Shown: positions 34,135 to 45,212, numbered from the stretch's first letter. The stretch: 64,000 nucleotides of DNA from Frigoribacterium sp. PhB116 (GCF_004364285.1 NZ_SOBE01000002.1:496001-560000); one strand, 5' to 3'. Notes: generated by a model from the sequence alone, not told the origin. Program-made: numbers and translations.

Positions 34135-36714
34135 ATGTCGCCCGCCCCCTCCGCACCGCTGTCCGCCCTGCTGCCCGAGAACCCGGGGCCCGAGTCGTAC
34201 GACCAGGACACGGCCTACGCCGACTTCGCGGAGTGGGCCGAGAACCGGGGCCTGCCGCTGTACCCGGCGCAGGACGAGGCGATGATGGAGCTCGTCTCCG
34301 GCGCCTCGGTCGTGCTCAGCACGCCGACCGGCACCGGCAAGTCGCTGGTCGCCGCAGGCGCGCACTTCGTCGCCCTCTCGCAGGGCAAGCGCACCTACTA
34401 CACCGCGCCCATCAAGGCCCTGGTCAGCGAGAAGTTCTTCGCCCTGGTCGAGCTGTTCGGGCCGGAGCAGGTGGGCATGGTCACGGGCGACTCGTCGGTC
34501 AACGCCGACGCGCCGATCATCTGCTGCACCGCCGAGATCCTCGCGAACCTCGCCCTGCGCCACGGCTCGGACGCCGACGTCGACCAGGTCGTGATGGACG
34601 AGTTCCACTTCTACGGCGACCAGTCGCGCGGCTGGGCCTGGCAGGTGCCGCTGCTGCTGCTCGACCGTGCGCAGTTCCTCCTCATGTCGGCGACCCTCGG
34701 CGACGTCACGCGCCTCGTCGACGACCTGTCGCGCCGCACCGGGCGCCCGGTCGCCCGGGTGACCGGCGTCGAGCGCCCGGTGCCGCTGCACTACTCGTAC
34801 GCCCAGACCCCCGTGCAGGAGACGGTCGAAGAACTGCTCTCCACCGGCGAGGCCCCCGTCTACGTCGTGCACTTCTCGCAGGCCGCCGCGCTCGAGCGCG
34901 CGCAGGCCCTGTCGAGCATCAAGGTGGCCAGCCGTGAGCAGCGCGACGAGATCGCCGAGCTGATCGGCGGGTTCCGCTTCAGCACCGGCTTCGGCAAGAC
35001 CCTCAGCCGACTGGTGCGCTCGGGCATCGGCGTGCACCACGCGGGCATGCTGCCCAAGTACCGGCGCCTCGTCGAGCAGCTCGCCCAGCGGGGGCTGCTC
35101 CGCGTCATCTGCGGCACCGACACCCTCGGCGTGGGCATCAACGTGCCGATCCGCACCGTCCTGCTCACCGCGCTCACGAAGTTCGACGGCACCCGGATGC
35201 GACAGCTGACGGCGCGGGAGTTCCACCAGGTCGCGGGTCGCGCCGGCCGCGCCGGCTACGACACCTCGGGCACCGTCGTGCTGCAGGCGCCGGAGCACGA
35301 GATCGACAACCTGAAAGCGATCGAGAAGGCGGGCGACGACCCGAAGAAGAAGCGCAAGATCGTCCGCAAGAAGGCGCCGGAGGGATTCGTCTCGTGGGGC
35401 GAGCCCAGCTTCCACAAGCTGATCGCCGCCGAGCCGGAGGCGCTGGTCTCGCACATGCAGATCACCCACGCCATGCTGCTCAACGTCATCGGCCGCGGGG
35501 GCGACGTCTTCGCGAACGTGCGCTCGCTCGTGTTCGACAACCACGAACCCCGGTCGGCGCAGTACGCGATGGCGCGCCAGGCCATCTCGATCTACCGCAC
35601 GCTCCGCACCGCGGAGGTCGTCGTGCAGGAGGCGAGCCACGACGGAGGCGCGCCCACCATCCGCCTGACGGTCGACCTCCAGGCGAACTTCGCCCTGAAC
35701 CAGCCGCTCTCGCCGTTCGCCCTGGCGACCTTCGACGTGCTCGACCAGGAGTCGCCGAGCTACGCGCTCGACGTCGTCTCCGTCGTGGAGGCGACCCTCG
35801 ACGACCCGCGCCCGATCCTCTCGCAGCAGCAGTTCAAGGCCCGCGGCGAGGCCGTGGCCGAGATGAAGCGCGAGGGCGTCGAGTACGACCAGCGGATGGA
35901 GCTGCTCGAGGGCGTCACCTGGCCGAAGCCCCTCGACGAGCTCCTGACCGCGCTGTTCGAGACGTACGCGGCGTCCCAGCCGTGGATCGGCGACTTCGCG
36001 CTGAGCCCCAAGTCGGTCGTGCGCGACCTGTACGAGCGCGCGATGACGTTCGGCGACTACGTGGCCTTCTACGGTCTCGCGCGCTCGGAGGGCCTCGTGC
36101 TCCGGTACCTCTCCGACGCGTTCCGGGCCCTGCGCCAGACCGTTCCCGACGAGGCCAAGACCGACGAGCTGGCCGACCTGATCGAGTGGCTCGGCGAGCT
36201 GGTGCGCCAGGTCGACTCGTCGCTGCTCGACGAGTGGGAGGAGATGCTCAACCCCCGCGAGGTCGAGGCCCATGACGAGATCGTGCCGCCGGTGCTCCGC
36301 CGCTTCACGGCGAACGACCGCGCGTTCCGCATCGCGGTCCGCAACGAGATGTTCCGCCGGGTGCAGCTGATGGCCCGGGACGACGCCGAGGGGCTGGGTC
36401 AGCTCGACGCCTCCTCGGGGTGGGACACCGACCGCTGGGGCCAGGCCCTCGACCGCTACTTCGACGAGTACGACACGATCGGCACCGACACCGACGCGCG
36501 CGGGCCGCACATGCTGCAGATCGAGCAGCTGCCGACCGTGTGGCGCGTGCGGCAGATCCTGGCCGACCCCGACGGCGACCACGACTTCGGCATCTCGGCC
36601 GTCGTCGACCTCGCGTCGAGCGACGAGCGGGGGGAGGCGGTGGTCACGGTCACGGCCGTCGGCCCGGCCTCCGAGCGCGCCGGCGGCAGCGGAGGCAGGG
36701 TCGTCGAGGAGTAA
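34135..36714 (+). CDS. Ski2-like DEAD/DEAH-box helicase with DUF3516 C-terminus
   Basis: The 859-residue protein is an SF2 RNA/DNA helicase. Motif I is STPTGTGKSLVAAG, motif II VVMDEFHFYGD (DEFH box), motif III LMSATLGD, then GVHHAGMLPKYRRLVEQLAQ, CGTDTLGVGINVPIRTV and motif VI HQVAGRAGRAGYD. After a basic linker (DDPKKKRKIVRKK, about residue 400-415) comes the actinobacterial DUF3516 region. Its role in RNA turnover or repair is inferred from Ski2/Mtr4 relatives. ATG 34135 gives normal length; an ATG seven codons upstream (34114) is possible. It is probably monocistronic. Confidence 0.92.
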   Translation: MSPAPSAPLSALLPENPGPESYDQDTAYADFAEWAENRGLPLYPAQDEAMMELVSGASVVLSTPTGTGKSLVAAGAHFVALSQGKRTYYTAPIKALVSEKFFALVELFGPEQVGMVTGDSSVNADAPIICCTAEILANLALRHGSDADVDQVVMDEFHFYGDQSRGWAWQVPLLLLDRAQFLLMSATLGDVTRLVDDLSRRTGRPVARVTGVERPVPLHYSYAQTPVQETVEELLSTGEAPVYVVHFSQAAALERAQALSSIKVASREQRDEIAELIGGFRFSTGFGKTLSRLVRSGIGVHHAGMLPKYRRLVEQLAQRGLLRVICGTDTLGVGINVPIRTVLLTALTKFDGTRMRQLTAREFHQVAGRAGRAGYDTSGTVVLQAPEHEIDNLKAIEKAGDDPKKKRKIVRKKAPEGFVSWGEPSFHKLIAAEPEALVSHMQITHAMLLNVIGRGGDVFANVRSLVFDNHEPRSAQYAMARQAISIYRTLRTAEVVVQEASHDGGAPTIRLTVDLQANFALNQPLSPFALATFDVLDQESPSYALDVVSVVEATLDDPRPILSQQQFKARGEAVAEMKREGVEYDQRMELLEGVTWPKPLDELLTALFETYAASQPWIGDFALSPKSVVRDLYERAMTFGDYVAFYGLARSEGLVLRYLSDAFRALRQTVPDEAKTDELADLIEWLGELVRQVDSSLLDEWEEMLNPREVEAHDEIVPPVLRRFTANDRAFRIAVRNEMFRRVQLMARDDAEGLGQLDASSGWDTDRWGQALDRYFDEYDTIGTDTDARGPHMLQIEQLPTVWRVRQILADPDGDHDFGISAVVDLASSDERGEAVVTVTAVGPASERAGGSGGRVVEE

Positions 36715-36817
36715 CGTTGTCGGCGGCCCGGCCGACCACGGCTGCCCGTCACCCCCGGAGCGACCCTCCGGTGCACCGCCCCCGGCGACCCGTCGCCGGG
36801 CCCCCCGAGGAGGACCC

Positions 36818-37579
36818 ATGTCTCGCCTGTCCGGCAAAGTCGCGATCGTCACGGGAGCCGCCTCGGGCATCGGCGAGGCCATCGTCCGCCGCTTCGCCGA
36901 CGAGGGGGCGCAGGTCGTCGCGACCGACATCCTCGACGGATCGGCCGTCGCGGCCGAGGCCGGCGCGGAGTTCATCCAGCACGACGTCGCCAACGGCGGC
37001 GACTGGAAGCGCGTGATGGACAGGGTGGCCGACCACTACGGGCACCTCGACGTGCTCGTCAACAACGCGGGCATCGTCTCGGGACAGTCGATCGACGTGA
37101 CGCAGCTCGAGAGCTGGAACCGCGTCTTCGCCGTCAACGTCACGGGCGTCATGCTCGGCACGCGGTTCGCGATCGAGCAGATGCGCGCCAACCCCGAGCG
37201 GTCGGGCGGCTCGATCATCAACCTGGCGCCGGCGACGTCGTTCCTCGGCTTCGGCGACGACGCGGCCTACACCGCCAGCAAGCACGCCCTGGTCGGCCTC
37301 ACCCGCTCGAGCGCCGCGCACGCCGCCCAGGAGGGCTGGGACATCCGCATCAACTCGCTGCACCCCGGGCCGACCGACACGGCGCTGTTCCGACGTCAGG
37401 TCGAGGCCCAGCCCGCCCTGCTCGACGCGTTCCGCACGATGAGCCCCCGCGGGCGGCTGGCCATGCCGGAGGAGGTGGCCGGGCTCGCCCTGCACCTCGC
37501 GTCCGACGACTCCGCGTTCTCGACGGGCGCGCAGTTCGTCGTCGACGGCGGGCTGTCGAGCACGCACCCCTCGATGTAG
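36818..37579 (+). CDS. Short-chain dehydrogenase/reductase
   Basis: The 253-residue classical SDR has the cofactor motif AIVTGAASGIGEAIVRRFAD, the NNAG motif (VLVNNAGIVSGQS), a Tyr-x-x-x-Lys pair in AAYTASKHALVGL, and the family C-terminus FVVDGGLSSTHPSM. The catalytic Ser position reads INLAPATSFLG, with Ala/Thr where Ser is usual, so the triad may be shifted. Asp in VATDILDG suggests NAD(H) preference. SD GAGGAGG precedes ATG 36818. The substrate is unknown. Confidence 0.92.
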   Translation: MSRLSGKVAIVTGAASGIGEAIVRRFADEGAQVVATDILDGSAVAAEAGAEFIQHDVANGGDWKRVMDRVADHYGHLDVLVNNAGIVSGQSIDVTQLESWNRVFAVNVTGVMLGTRFAIEQMRANPERSGGSIINLAPATSFLGFGDDAAYTASKHALVGLTRSSAAHAAQEGWDIRINSLHPGPTDTALFRRQVEAQPALLDAFRTMSPRGRLAMPEEVAGLALHLASDDSAFSTGAQFVVDGGLSSTHPSM

Positions 37580-37665
37580 CGCGCCGCGCCGCGGCTCGCC
37601 GCACCGCGTCCCGTGCGCTGCGCCGGGTCCAGGCGCGGTGCGGTGCACGAGACCCGGTGCGATGC

Positions 37666-38190
37666 CTAGAAGAGGGTGGCGGGCGGCTCGGGCGGCGCCG
37701 CGACCGGCGACGTCGTCGCGACGGGCGCGCCGGGCCAGCCGGGGCCTGAGGGTACGTCGGTGCGGTTCTGGAACGCGGTGGCGGCACCCCGGGCGCGGAC
37801 GTCGGCCGCCTCGTTCATCTCGTGCCCGACGTGGCCGCGGACCCACTCGAAGGTGACCTCGCGCCCGGCGAGGGCGTCGTCGAGCTCCTTGAGGATCTCG
37901 ACGTTCAGCACCGGCTTGCCGTCGGCTTTGCGCCAGCCCTTGCGCTTCCAGCCGGGCATCCACTCGGTGCACGCCTTGATCGTGTACTGGCTGTCGCACA
38001 GGATGTGCACCGGCTCGCCGGCGTCGGCCGTGGCCCGCAGCAGCTCGAGCACGGCCGTGAGCTCGCCCTGGTTGTTCGTCGCGCGGGGCCAGCCGCCCGC
38101 TGCCCAGCGGTCGTCGTCGACGTACCAGGCCCAGCCGGCGGGGCCGGGGTTGCCGAGGGCGGATCCGTCAGCGGCGGCGACGATCGTCAT
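37666..38190 (-). CDS. rnhA: Ribonuclease HI
   Basis: The 174-residue enzyme degrades the RNA strand of RNA-DNA hybrids. The active-site residues are present: Asp in VAAADGSALGNPGPAGWAW, Glu in NNQGELTAVLELL, Asp in HILCDSQYTIKACTEW and Asp in VRGHVGHEMNEAADVRAR. The basic handle (WKRKGWRKADGKPV) is also there. An unstructured Pro/Ala tail of about 30 residues follows the core. ATG 38190 has SD AAGGAG. The gene stands alone, convergent with the SDR gene. Confidence 0.94.
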   Translation of the reverse strand: MTIVAAADGSALGNPGPAGWAWYVDDDRWAAGGWPRATNNQGELTAVLELLRATADAGEPVHILCDSQYTIKACTEWMPGWKRKGWRKADGKPVLNVEILKELDDALAGREVTFEWVRGHVGHEMNEAADVRARGAATAFQNRTDVPSGPGWPGAPVATTSPVAAPPEPPATLF

Positions 38191-38306
38191 GGGTGCTCCT
38201 TGCTCGTGATGTGCGCCCACCACGGTACGCGAGCGGCGCGCGCCCCTCGACCTGCGCCTCCCCGGTGCTGCCGGGGCAGGCCTCTCTCGTCTCGTCTCGG
38301 TCGATG

Positions 38307-38412
38307 TCGGCGGGTTCCCGCAGCCCGCGGCGGGTCGGCGCCCACCCGCCGGCGGGCACTGCAACCCGCCGCACGTGACAGGAACCCGCTGGGGGTGACG
38401 GGAACCCGCCGA
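38307..38412. repeat. Intergenic hairpin with repeated GGGAACCCGCC units
   Basis: TCGGCGGGTTCCCG (38307-38320) is perfectly complementary to CGGGAACCCGCCGA (38399-38412). Inside are further GGCGGGT/ACCCGCC pairs and direct AACCCGC repeats at about 38372, 38393 and 38404. It lies between rnhA and the aldo/keto reductase gene on the same strand. Confidence 0.75.
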
Positions 38413-38449
38413 CTCGAGCGAGAAAGAATGACGAGAGAGAGAGGAGAGG

Positions 38450-39280
38450 TCAGCCGACCTGGTCGGGGTGCGAGCCGGAGCGCTCGCCGCTGTCGAGCGC
38501 GGCGATCGTGGCGAGGTCGTCGTCGTCGAGCTCGAAGCCGAACACGTCGAGGTTCGACGCCAGCCGGCGCGCGTCCACGGTCTTGGGGATCACCACGAGC
38601 CCCTGCTGCAGGTGCCAGCGGATGACGGCCTGCGCGGGCTCGACGCCGTGCTTCGCCGCGATCCGGCCGATCGCGGCGTCGTCGAGCACGCGACCGCGGG
38701 CGAGCGGCGACCAGGCCTCGACGGCGATGCCCCGGGCCGCGCAGAACTCGCGCAGCTCGTGCTGCTGCAGCCACGGGTGGGCCTCGACCTGGTCGATGAC
38801 CGGCACGACGCTCGTCTCGCCGAGCAGCCGCTCGAGGTGGTGCACCTGGAAGTTGCTGACGCCGATCGACCGGGCCCGCCCCTCCTCGGCGATCCGCTCG
38901 AGCGCACGCCAGGTGTCGACGTACTTGTCCTGCGTGGGGGCCGGCCAGTGGATCAGGTAGAGCTCGACGTGGTCGGTGCCGAGGCGGTCGAGGCTCGCGT
39001 CGAAGGCGCGCAGCGTCTCGTCGAAGCCCTGCTCGGTGTTCCACACCTTGGTCGTGACGAAGACCTCGTCCCGCGGCACGTCGGAGGCACGCAGTGCCTG
39101 CCCCACGCCGACCTCGTTGCCGTAGAACGACGCCGTGTCGACGTGGCGGTACCCGAGATCGAGGGCGGTGGCGACGACTGTGCGCGCCTCGTCGTCGGCG
39201 ACCTTGTAGACGCCGAGGCCGAGCTGGGGGATGCGGGCTCCGTCGGAGAGCGCGACGGACGGGACGCTGATGTCGGACAT
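38450..39280 (-). CDS. Aldo/keto reductase (2,5-diketo-gluconate reductase-like)
   Basis: The 276-residue TIM-barrel NADPH-dependent reductase has the catalytic tetrad: Asp and Tyr in HVDTASFYGNEVGVG, Lys in FVTTKVWNTEQG and His in LYLIHWPAPTQDKYVDTW. The cofactor-binding IPKTVDARRLASNLDVF loop lies near residue 235. The overall pattern fits the AKR5-type branch that reduces small carbonyl compounds. GAGGAT is six bases upstream of ATG 39280 on the minus strand. It follows the MFS gene by 95 bases and may share regulation with it. Confidence 0.94.
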   Translation of the reverse strand: MSDISVPSVALSDGARIPQLGLGVYKVADDEARTVVATALDLGYRHVDTASFYGNEVGVGQALRASDVPRDEVFVTTKVWNTEQGFDETLRAFDASLDRLGTDHVELYLIHWPAPTQDKYVDTWRALERIAEEGRARSIGVSNFQVHHLERLLGETSVVPVIDQVEAHPWLQQHELREFCAARGIAVEAWSPLARGRVLDDAAIGRIAAKHGVEPAQAVIRWHLQQGLVVIPKTVDARRLASNLDVFGFELDDDDLATIAALDSGERSGSHPDQVG

Positions 39281-39375
39281 GCCCCGATCCTCCCATCCGC
39301 GATCACGGCCGGGCCGAGGAGGTCCGGGCCGGCAGACGAGGAGGCACGGGCCGGGCGACGAGGAGGAGGCGCCGG

Positions 39376-40584
39376 TCAGCTGGCCTGGACGGGGACCGGC
39401 TCCGTGTCGGGCAGCGGGCTCGCGTCGCGCCCCCGGAGGTCGGGCAGCGAGCGGTGGAACACGAGTCCGACGATCACCCCCACGAACGCGAACGCGGCGG
39501 CGACCACGAGGCCGCCCTGCCCGCCGATGCGGTCGATCCAGAAGCCGGCGATCGCCGAGCCGAGGGCCGAGCCGATCAGCTGGCCGGTGCCGGCCCAGCC
39601 GTAGGCCTCGGCGGTGTCGCTGAACTTGACGCTCGACGAGACGATGGCGAACATCACGGCGAGGGCCGGCGCGATGCCGACCCCGGCGACGAGGAGGGCG
39701 CCGCTGATCGGCAGGAGTCCCGTGGCGAAGATCGCGAGCACCATGCCGACGAACACGATCGCGAGGCGGCGGCCGAGCGCCCAGGGGCCGACGGGCACGT
39801 GCCCGAGTGCGAGACCGCCGACGAGCGAGCCGGCGGCGAAGACGGCCAGGGCGATGCCCGAGTCGGCGCTGCCCTCGCCGAAGAGCGCCACGACGCCGGC
39901 CTCGACCGCGGCGCACGCGCCGATGAGCAGGAAGCCCGCGACGGTGGCGAGCAGCACGGTGGGCCGGGCGAGCACCTTGCCGAACGAGCGCTTGCTGCGC
40001 GGGATGCGCACACGGCCGACCTCAGGCGAGGCGATGAACCAGATGCCGCCGCCGACGAGGAAGAGCGCGGCCAGCCAGATCGCCTCGCGGGTGCCCACCT
40101 GCGTCCCGACGAAGGTGGTGATGACCGGACCGGCGACCCAGATGATCTCCTGGGCGGAGGCGTCGAGCGAGAAGAGGGGAGTCAGCTGCGACGAGTTGAC
40201 CATCTTCGGGTAGATCGTGCGGACGGCGGGCTGCACGGGCGGCACGCTGAGGCCGGTGACGAAGCCGAGCGCCATGAAGGCGGGCACCGAGAAGTCGTAG
40301 GCGGTGAACGCGAGCATCGTGACGAGGCAGACGCTGAGCGTCAGGAGCAGCACGGGGCGCATGCCCCAGCGGCCCATCCAGCGGCTGGTGAGCGGTCCGG
40401 AGATCGCCTGGCCGATGCTCGTCGCGGCGAGCACGAGCCCGGCTGCCGCGTAGGAGTGGTGCACGTGCTCGACGTGCAGCAGGAACGCGAGCGAGAGCAT
40501 CCCGAAGGGGAACCGCGCGGTCAGCTGGGCCGCGATGATGCGCCCCACGCCGGGGGTCTTCAGGAGGGACGAATAGGTGCTCAC
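39376..40584 (-). CDS. MFS transporter
   Basis: The 402-residue protein has the 12-TM layout of the major facilitator superfamily with a motif-A-like loop (GPLTSRWMGRWGMRPVLLL, about 63-81) between TM2 and TM3 and a central cytoplasmic loop (GRVRIPRSKRSFGKVLARP). The family resembles drug/sugar-efflux-type carriers. GTG 40584 is the first start matching the N-terminal MFS pattern. The TGA stop is abutted by AGGAGGCGC at 39364-39372 on the opposite strand. The substrate is unknown. Confidence 0.93.
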   Translation of the reverse strand: MSTYSSLLKTPGVGRIIAAQLTARFPFGMLSLAFLLHVEHVHHSYAAAGLVLAATSIGQAISGPLTSRWMGRWGMRPVLLLTLSVCLVTMLAFTAYDFSVPAFMALGFVTGLSVPPVQPAVRTIYPKMVNSSQLTPLFSLDASAQEIIWVAGPVITTFVGTQVGTREAIWLAALFLVGGGIWFIASPEVGRVRIPRSKRSFGKVLARPTVLLATVAGFLLIGACAAVEAGVVALFGEGSADSGIALAVFAAGSLVGGLALGHVPVGPWALGRRLAIVFVGMVLAIFATGLLPISGALLVAGVGIAPALAVMFAIVSSSVKFSDTAEAYGWAGTGQLIGSALGSAIAGFWIDRIGGQGGLVVAAAFAFVGVIVGLVFHRSLPDLRGRDASPLPDTEPVPVQAS

Positions 40585-40703
40585 GAGAGGTCGAGTCTAC
40601 GGAGGCGCGGGCGCGTGCGGCAGCCCCGTCCCGACACGCCGCGACACGCCGTGGCCCCGAACTGGGGACGACGCCGTCGCGATGTCGGAGGTGGGGAGGA
40701 ACA

Positions 40704-40776
40704 TGTGCACAACCGCCAGATCCTGGGGGCAACTCCGCCAGATCTGTGCAGAACTTGGGGGAACTCCTGTGGAGAA
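40704..40776. promoter_or_regulatory. DnaA-box-like sites and direct repeats upstream of nrdHIEF
   Basis: TGTGCACAA (40704-40712; TTGTGCACA on the other strand) and TGTGGAGAA (40768-40776; TTCTCCACA) resemble DnaA boxes (TTWTNCACA/TTGTCCACA). Between them CGCCAGATC is repeated (40714-40722, 40736-40744), as is GGGGG(C)AACTCC (40725-40736, 40757-40767). DnaA is known to control ribonucleotide reductase genes in several bacteria, so a link to replication is plausible. Confidence 0.5.
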
Positions 40777-40806
40777 CTCGCCCGACAGAACTACACGCCT
40801 GTAACA

Positions 40807-40851
40807 CCGCATCTAGTTGTGGGCCCGAGTCCGGGCCACAAGATGTAGTAT
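40807..40851. promoter_or_regulatory. Pair of NrdR-box-like sites upstream of nrdH
   Basis: CCACAAGATGTAGTAT (40836-40851) agrees well with the NrdR box acaCwAtATaTwGtgt. A weaker, oppositely oriented CCGCATCTAGTTGTGG lies at 40807-40822. NrdR boxes normally come in pairs a few helical turns apart, as here (centres 29 bases apart). The remaining gene-free region 40585-40947 contains no other gene. Confidence 0.65.
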
Positions 40852-40947
40852 CGAGGAGTTGCCGCAGGCACTACGCCCGCTGCCCCAGACCCGCATCAGA
40901 ACCACCGCGTCCGACCCCCGCGTCGGCCCGAGAACACAGGGGAAACC

Positions 40948-41181
40948 ATGGCCATCACCGTCTACACCAAGCCGTCCTGCGTCCAGTGCACGGCCACCTA
41001 CCGCGCCCTCGACAACAAGGGCATCGAGTACGAAGTCCTCGATGTCACCGCCGACGACGCCGCGCTCGAGACCGTCAAGGCGCTCGGCTACCTGCAGGCG
41101 CCCGTCGTCATCGCCGACGACGACCACTGGAGCGGCTTCCGCCCCGACAAGATCGCCGGCCTGGCCGCCCGCGTCTCCTGA
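40948..41181 (+). CDS. nrdH: Glutaredoxin-like electron donor NrdH
   Basis: The 77-residue redoxin reduces the class Ib ribonucleotide reductase NrdE. The active site is KPSCVQCTATYRALDNKG (Cys11 and Cys14), and the C-terminal WSGFRPDKI motif is the NrdH signature separating it from glutaredoxins. The ATG has SD GGGGAA. It is the first gene of nrdHIEF behind NrdR-like sites. TGA is followed directly by CCC and GCGCCTCCT, the complement of the AGGAGGCGC repeat. Confidence 0.97.
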   Translation: MAITVYTKPSCVQCTATYRALDNKGIEYEVLDVTADDAALETVKALGYLQAPVVIADDDHWSGFRPDKIAGLAARVS

Positions 41182-41268
41182 CCCGCGCCTCCTCGTGACG
41201 GGTGCGGGCCACAGCCCGTTCCCGTCGCCGGAGGCACAGCACCACGAGCAGAGGAGGCGGTCGTCACC

Positions 41269-41685
41269 GTGACCCATCTCGTCTACTTCTCCAGCGTCTC
41301 GGGCAACACGCACCGGTTCGTCGAGAAGCTCGGGGTGCCGGCTGAGCGCATCCCGCTCTTCCCCTCCGAGCCCCCGCTCCACGCCCGTGACCCCTTCGTC
41401 CTCGTCCTGCCGACCTACGGCGGCGGCGAGGGCAGAGGCGCCGTCCCGAAGCAGGTCATCCGGTTCCTCAACGACGAGGGCAACCGCAGCCTCATCCGAG
41501 GCGTGGTCGCGGCGGGCAACACCAACTTCGGAGAGGGGTACTGCCTGGCCGGCGACATCGTCGCCGCCAAGTGCGACGTGCCTCTGCTCTACCGGTTCGA
41601 GGTCTTCGGCACCCCGGACGACGTCTCAGCAGTACAGAACGGATTGGAAGAATTTTGGACGCAGCAGTCGACGATCTCGAAGTGA
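41269..41685 (+). CDS. nrdI: Flavodoxin-like NrdI
   Basis: The 138-residue flavoprotein generates the oxidant needed to assemble the dimanganese-tyrosyl cofactor of NrdF. The FMN-binding start is [19 protein letters not shown], followed by [19 protein letters not shown] and [22 protein letters not shown] 41269 has SD GGAGG. The 3' end overlaps the start of nrdE by 31 bases, suggesting coupled translation. Confidence 0.96.
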   Translation: MTHLVYFSSVSGNTHRFVEKLGVPAERIPLFPSEPPLHARDPFVLVLPTYGGGEGRGAVPKQVIRFLNDEGNRSLIRGVVAAGNTNFGEGYCLAGDIVAAKCDVPLLYRFEVFGTPDDVSAVQNGLEEFWTQQSTISK

Positions 41686-43817
41686 TCGCAGCACCCGGGC
41701 AGGGCATGAGCATGGACTACCACTCGCTCAACGCGATGCTGAACCTGTACGGCCCGTCGGGCGAGATCCAGTTCGACAAGGACAGGGAGGCGGCCAAGCA
41801 GTACTTCCTGCAGCACGTCAACCAGAACACGGTCTTCTTCCACAACCTGCGTGAGCGTCTCGACTACCTCGTCGAGAACGAGTACTACGAGCTCGCCACC
41901 ATCGAGCAGTACGACTTCGCCTTCATCGAGCGCCTGAACGACCTGGCCTACTCGAAGAAGTTCCGGTTCCAGACCTTCCTCGGCGCGTTCAAGTACTACA
42001 CCTCGTACACGCTCAAGACGTTCGACGGCAAGCGCTACCTCGAGCGCTTCGAAGACCGAGTCGTGATGACCGCCCTCGGCCTGGCCCAGGGCGACGAGCA
42101 GCTCGCGATCGACCTCGTCGAGGAGATCATCGGCGGCCGCTTCCAGCCGGCCACCCCCACGTTCCTCAACACCGCGAAGGCCCAGCGAGGCGAGCTCGTC
42201 AGCTGCTTCCTGCTGCGCATCGAGGACAACATGGAGTCGATCTCGCGCGGCATCAACTCGTCGCTGCAGCTGTCGAAGCGCGGCGGCGGCGTCGCGCTGT
42301 CGCTCTCGAACATCCGCGAGGCCGGCGCCCCGATCAAGCAGATCGAGAACCAGTCGTCGGGCATCATCCCCGTCATGAAGCTCCTCGAGGACAGCTTCAG
42401 CTACGCGAACCAGCTGGGTGCCCGCCAGGGCGCCGGTGCCGTGTACCTCAGCGCGCACCACCCCGACATCATGCGGTTCCTCGACACCAAGCGCGAGAAC
42501 GCCGACGAGAAGATCCGCATCAAGACGCTGTCCCTCGGCGTCGTCGTGCCCGACATCACGTTCGAGCTCGCCAAGAACAACGAGGACATGTACCTCTTCT
42601 CGCCGTACGACGTCGAGAAGGTCTACGGCGTCCCCTTCGGCGACGTGGCGATCAGCGAGAAGTACCGCGAGATGGTGGCCGACGGCCGCATCAAGAAGAC
42701 CAAGATCAAGGCGCGCGACTTCTTCCAGACGATCGCCGAGATCCAGTTCGAGTCGGGCTACCCCTACATCGTCTTCGAGGACACGGTCAACAAGGCGAAC
42801 CCCATCAAGGGCCGCATCAACATGTCGAACCTGTGCTCGGAGATCCTGCAGGTCAACACCCCGACCACGTTCAACGAAGACCTGTCGTACAACGAGATCG
42901 GCAAGGACATCTCGTGCAACCTCGGGTCGATGAACATCGCGCTGTCGATGGACGCCCCCGACTTCGGCAAGACCGTCGAGACCGCGATCCGCGGCCTCAG
43001 CGCGGTCAGCGACATGAGCCACATCCAGTCGGTCCGCTCGATCGAGGTCGGCAACGACCAGTCGCACGCCATCGGCCTCGGCCAGATGAACCTGCACGGC
43101 TACCTCGCTCGTGAGCGGGTCCACTACGGCAGCGAAGAAGCGATCGACTTCACGAACATCTACTTCTACACGGTGCTGTTCCACGCCCTGCGTGCCTCGA
43201 ACACGATCGCGATCGAGCGCGGCGTGACCTTCGGCGGCTTCGAGGACTCGAAGTACGCCTCCGGCGAGTTCTTCGACAAGTACACCGAGCAGGAGTGGGT
43301 GCCCAGCACCGAGCGCGCGGCCGGCCTCTTCGCCGCGTCGGGCGTCGCCATCCCCACGCAAGAGGATTGGCGTCAGCTCAAGGCCAGCGTCATGCAGCAC
43401 GGCCTGTACAACCAGAACCTGCAGGCGGTGCCCCCGACCGGCTCGATCTCGTACATCAACCACTCGACCTCGTCGATCCACCCGATCGCGTCGAAGATCG
43501 AGATCCGCAAGGAAGGCAAGCTCGGCCGCGTCTACTACCCGGCGCCGTTCATGACGAACGACAACCTGGAGTACTACACCGACGCGTACGAGATCGGCCC
43601 CGAGAAGATCATCGACACCTACGCCGCGGCCACGCAGCACGTCGACCAGGGCCTCTCGCTCACCCTGTTCTTCAAGGACACCGCGACGACCCGCGACATC
43701 AACAAGGCCCAGATCTACGCATGGCGCGCGGGCATCAAGACGATCTACTACATCCGTCTGCGCCAGCTGGCCCTCGAGGGCACCGAGGTCGACGGCTGCG
43801 TCAGCTGCATGTTGTAG
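41655..43817 (+). CDS. nrdE: Ribonucleoside-diphosphate reductase alpha subunit, class Ib
   Basis: The 720-residue catalytic subunit reduces NDPs to dNDPs. Visible are the active-site cysteines in [15 protein letters not shown] and [16 protein letters not shown], the radical-transfer region, and the redox-active C-terminal pair in VDGCVSCML. The ATP-cone of class Ia is missing, as expected. The start is probably TTG 41655, which has SD GGAAG and gives normal length; GTG 41689 or the ATG codons near 41706 are alternatives. It lies between nrdI and nrdF in one operon. Confidence 0.96.
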   Translation: MDAAVDDLEVIAAPGQGMSMDYHSLNAMLNLYGPSGEIQFDKDREAAKQYFLQHVNQNTVFFHNLRERLDYLVENEYYELATIEQYDFAFIERLNDLAYSKKFRFQTFLGAFKYYTSYTLKTFDGKRYLERFEDRVVMTALGLAQGDEQLAIDLVEEIIGGRFQPATPTFLNTAKAQRGELVSCFLLRIEDNMESISRGINSSLQLSKRGGGVALSLSNIREAGAPIKQIENQSSGIIPVMKLLEDSFSYANQLGARQGAGAVYLSAHHPDIMRFLDTKRENADEKIRIKTLSLGVVVPDITFELAKNNEDMYLFSPYDVEKVYGVPFGDVAISEKYREMVADGRIKKTKIKARDFFQTIAEIQFESGYPYIVFEDTVNKANPIKGRINMSNLCSEILQVNTPTTFNEDLSYNEIGKDISCNLGSMNIALSMDAPDFGKTVETAIRGLSAVSDMSHIQSVRSIEVGNDQSHAIGLGQMNLHGYLARERVHYGSEEAIDFTNIYFYTVLFHALRASNTIAIERGVTFGGFEDSKYASGEFFDKYTEQEWVPSTERAAGLFAASGVAIPTQEDWRQLKASVMQHGLYNQNLQAVPPTGSISYINHSTSSIHPIASKIEIRKEGKLGRVYYPAPFMTNDNLEYYTDAYEIGPEKIIDTYAAATQHVDQGLSLTLFFKDTATTRDINKAQIYAWRAGIKTIYYIRLRQLALEGTEVDGCVSCML

Positions 43818-43890
43818 GTCGCACGACCCAGGCCTGAGGGCCACCCGGCGGGGGCCGGTCTCGACGACCGGCCCCCGCCTCCTGAACTGA

Positions 43891-44949
<1,059 letters not shown>

Positions 44950-44974
44950 CCCGCCCGGCTCTGCTGCACCACTC

Positions 44975-45061
44975 AGGAACCCGCGTCCTGATCCTCCACG
45001 GATCAGGACGCGGGTTCCTTCGTCGTGCACGGATCAGGAACGCGAGACGAGCTGTTCCTGA
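44975..45061. repeat. Palindromic intergenic element, copy 3 (TCGTGCACG core)
   Basis: AGGAACCCGCGTCCTGATC (44975-44993) pairs perfectly over 19 bases with 45001-45019 around a CTCCACG loop. TCGTGCACG follows (45023-45031), then TCAGGAA (45034-45040) pairs with TTCCTGA (45055-45061). The order of parts matches copy 1. It lies just after nrdF, where it can act as a terminator. Confidence 0.88.
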
Positions 45062-45212
45062 GATGTGCGCGCTCGACGGTCGAGCAGGTCGGGCAGGTCG
45101 GGCCGAGCGGAGGAGGCGCGGGTCGGCTGGTCGGAGGAGGCGCAGGCCCGCCGCGCACGCGACCATGGAGCAGACCCCTGCCACGAGGCCCGAGCTGACC
45201 GACGGAGCAACG

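Noticed and set aside
43850-43876. GC hairpin between nrdE and nrdF as a full terminator
   Set aside because: NrdE and NrdF are needed together; an attenuator or processing site is more likely than complete termination.
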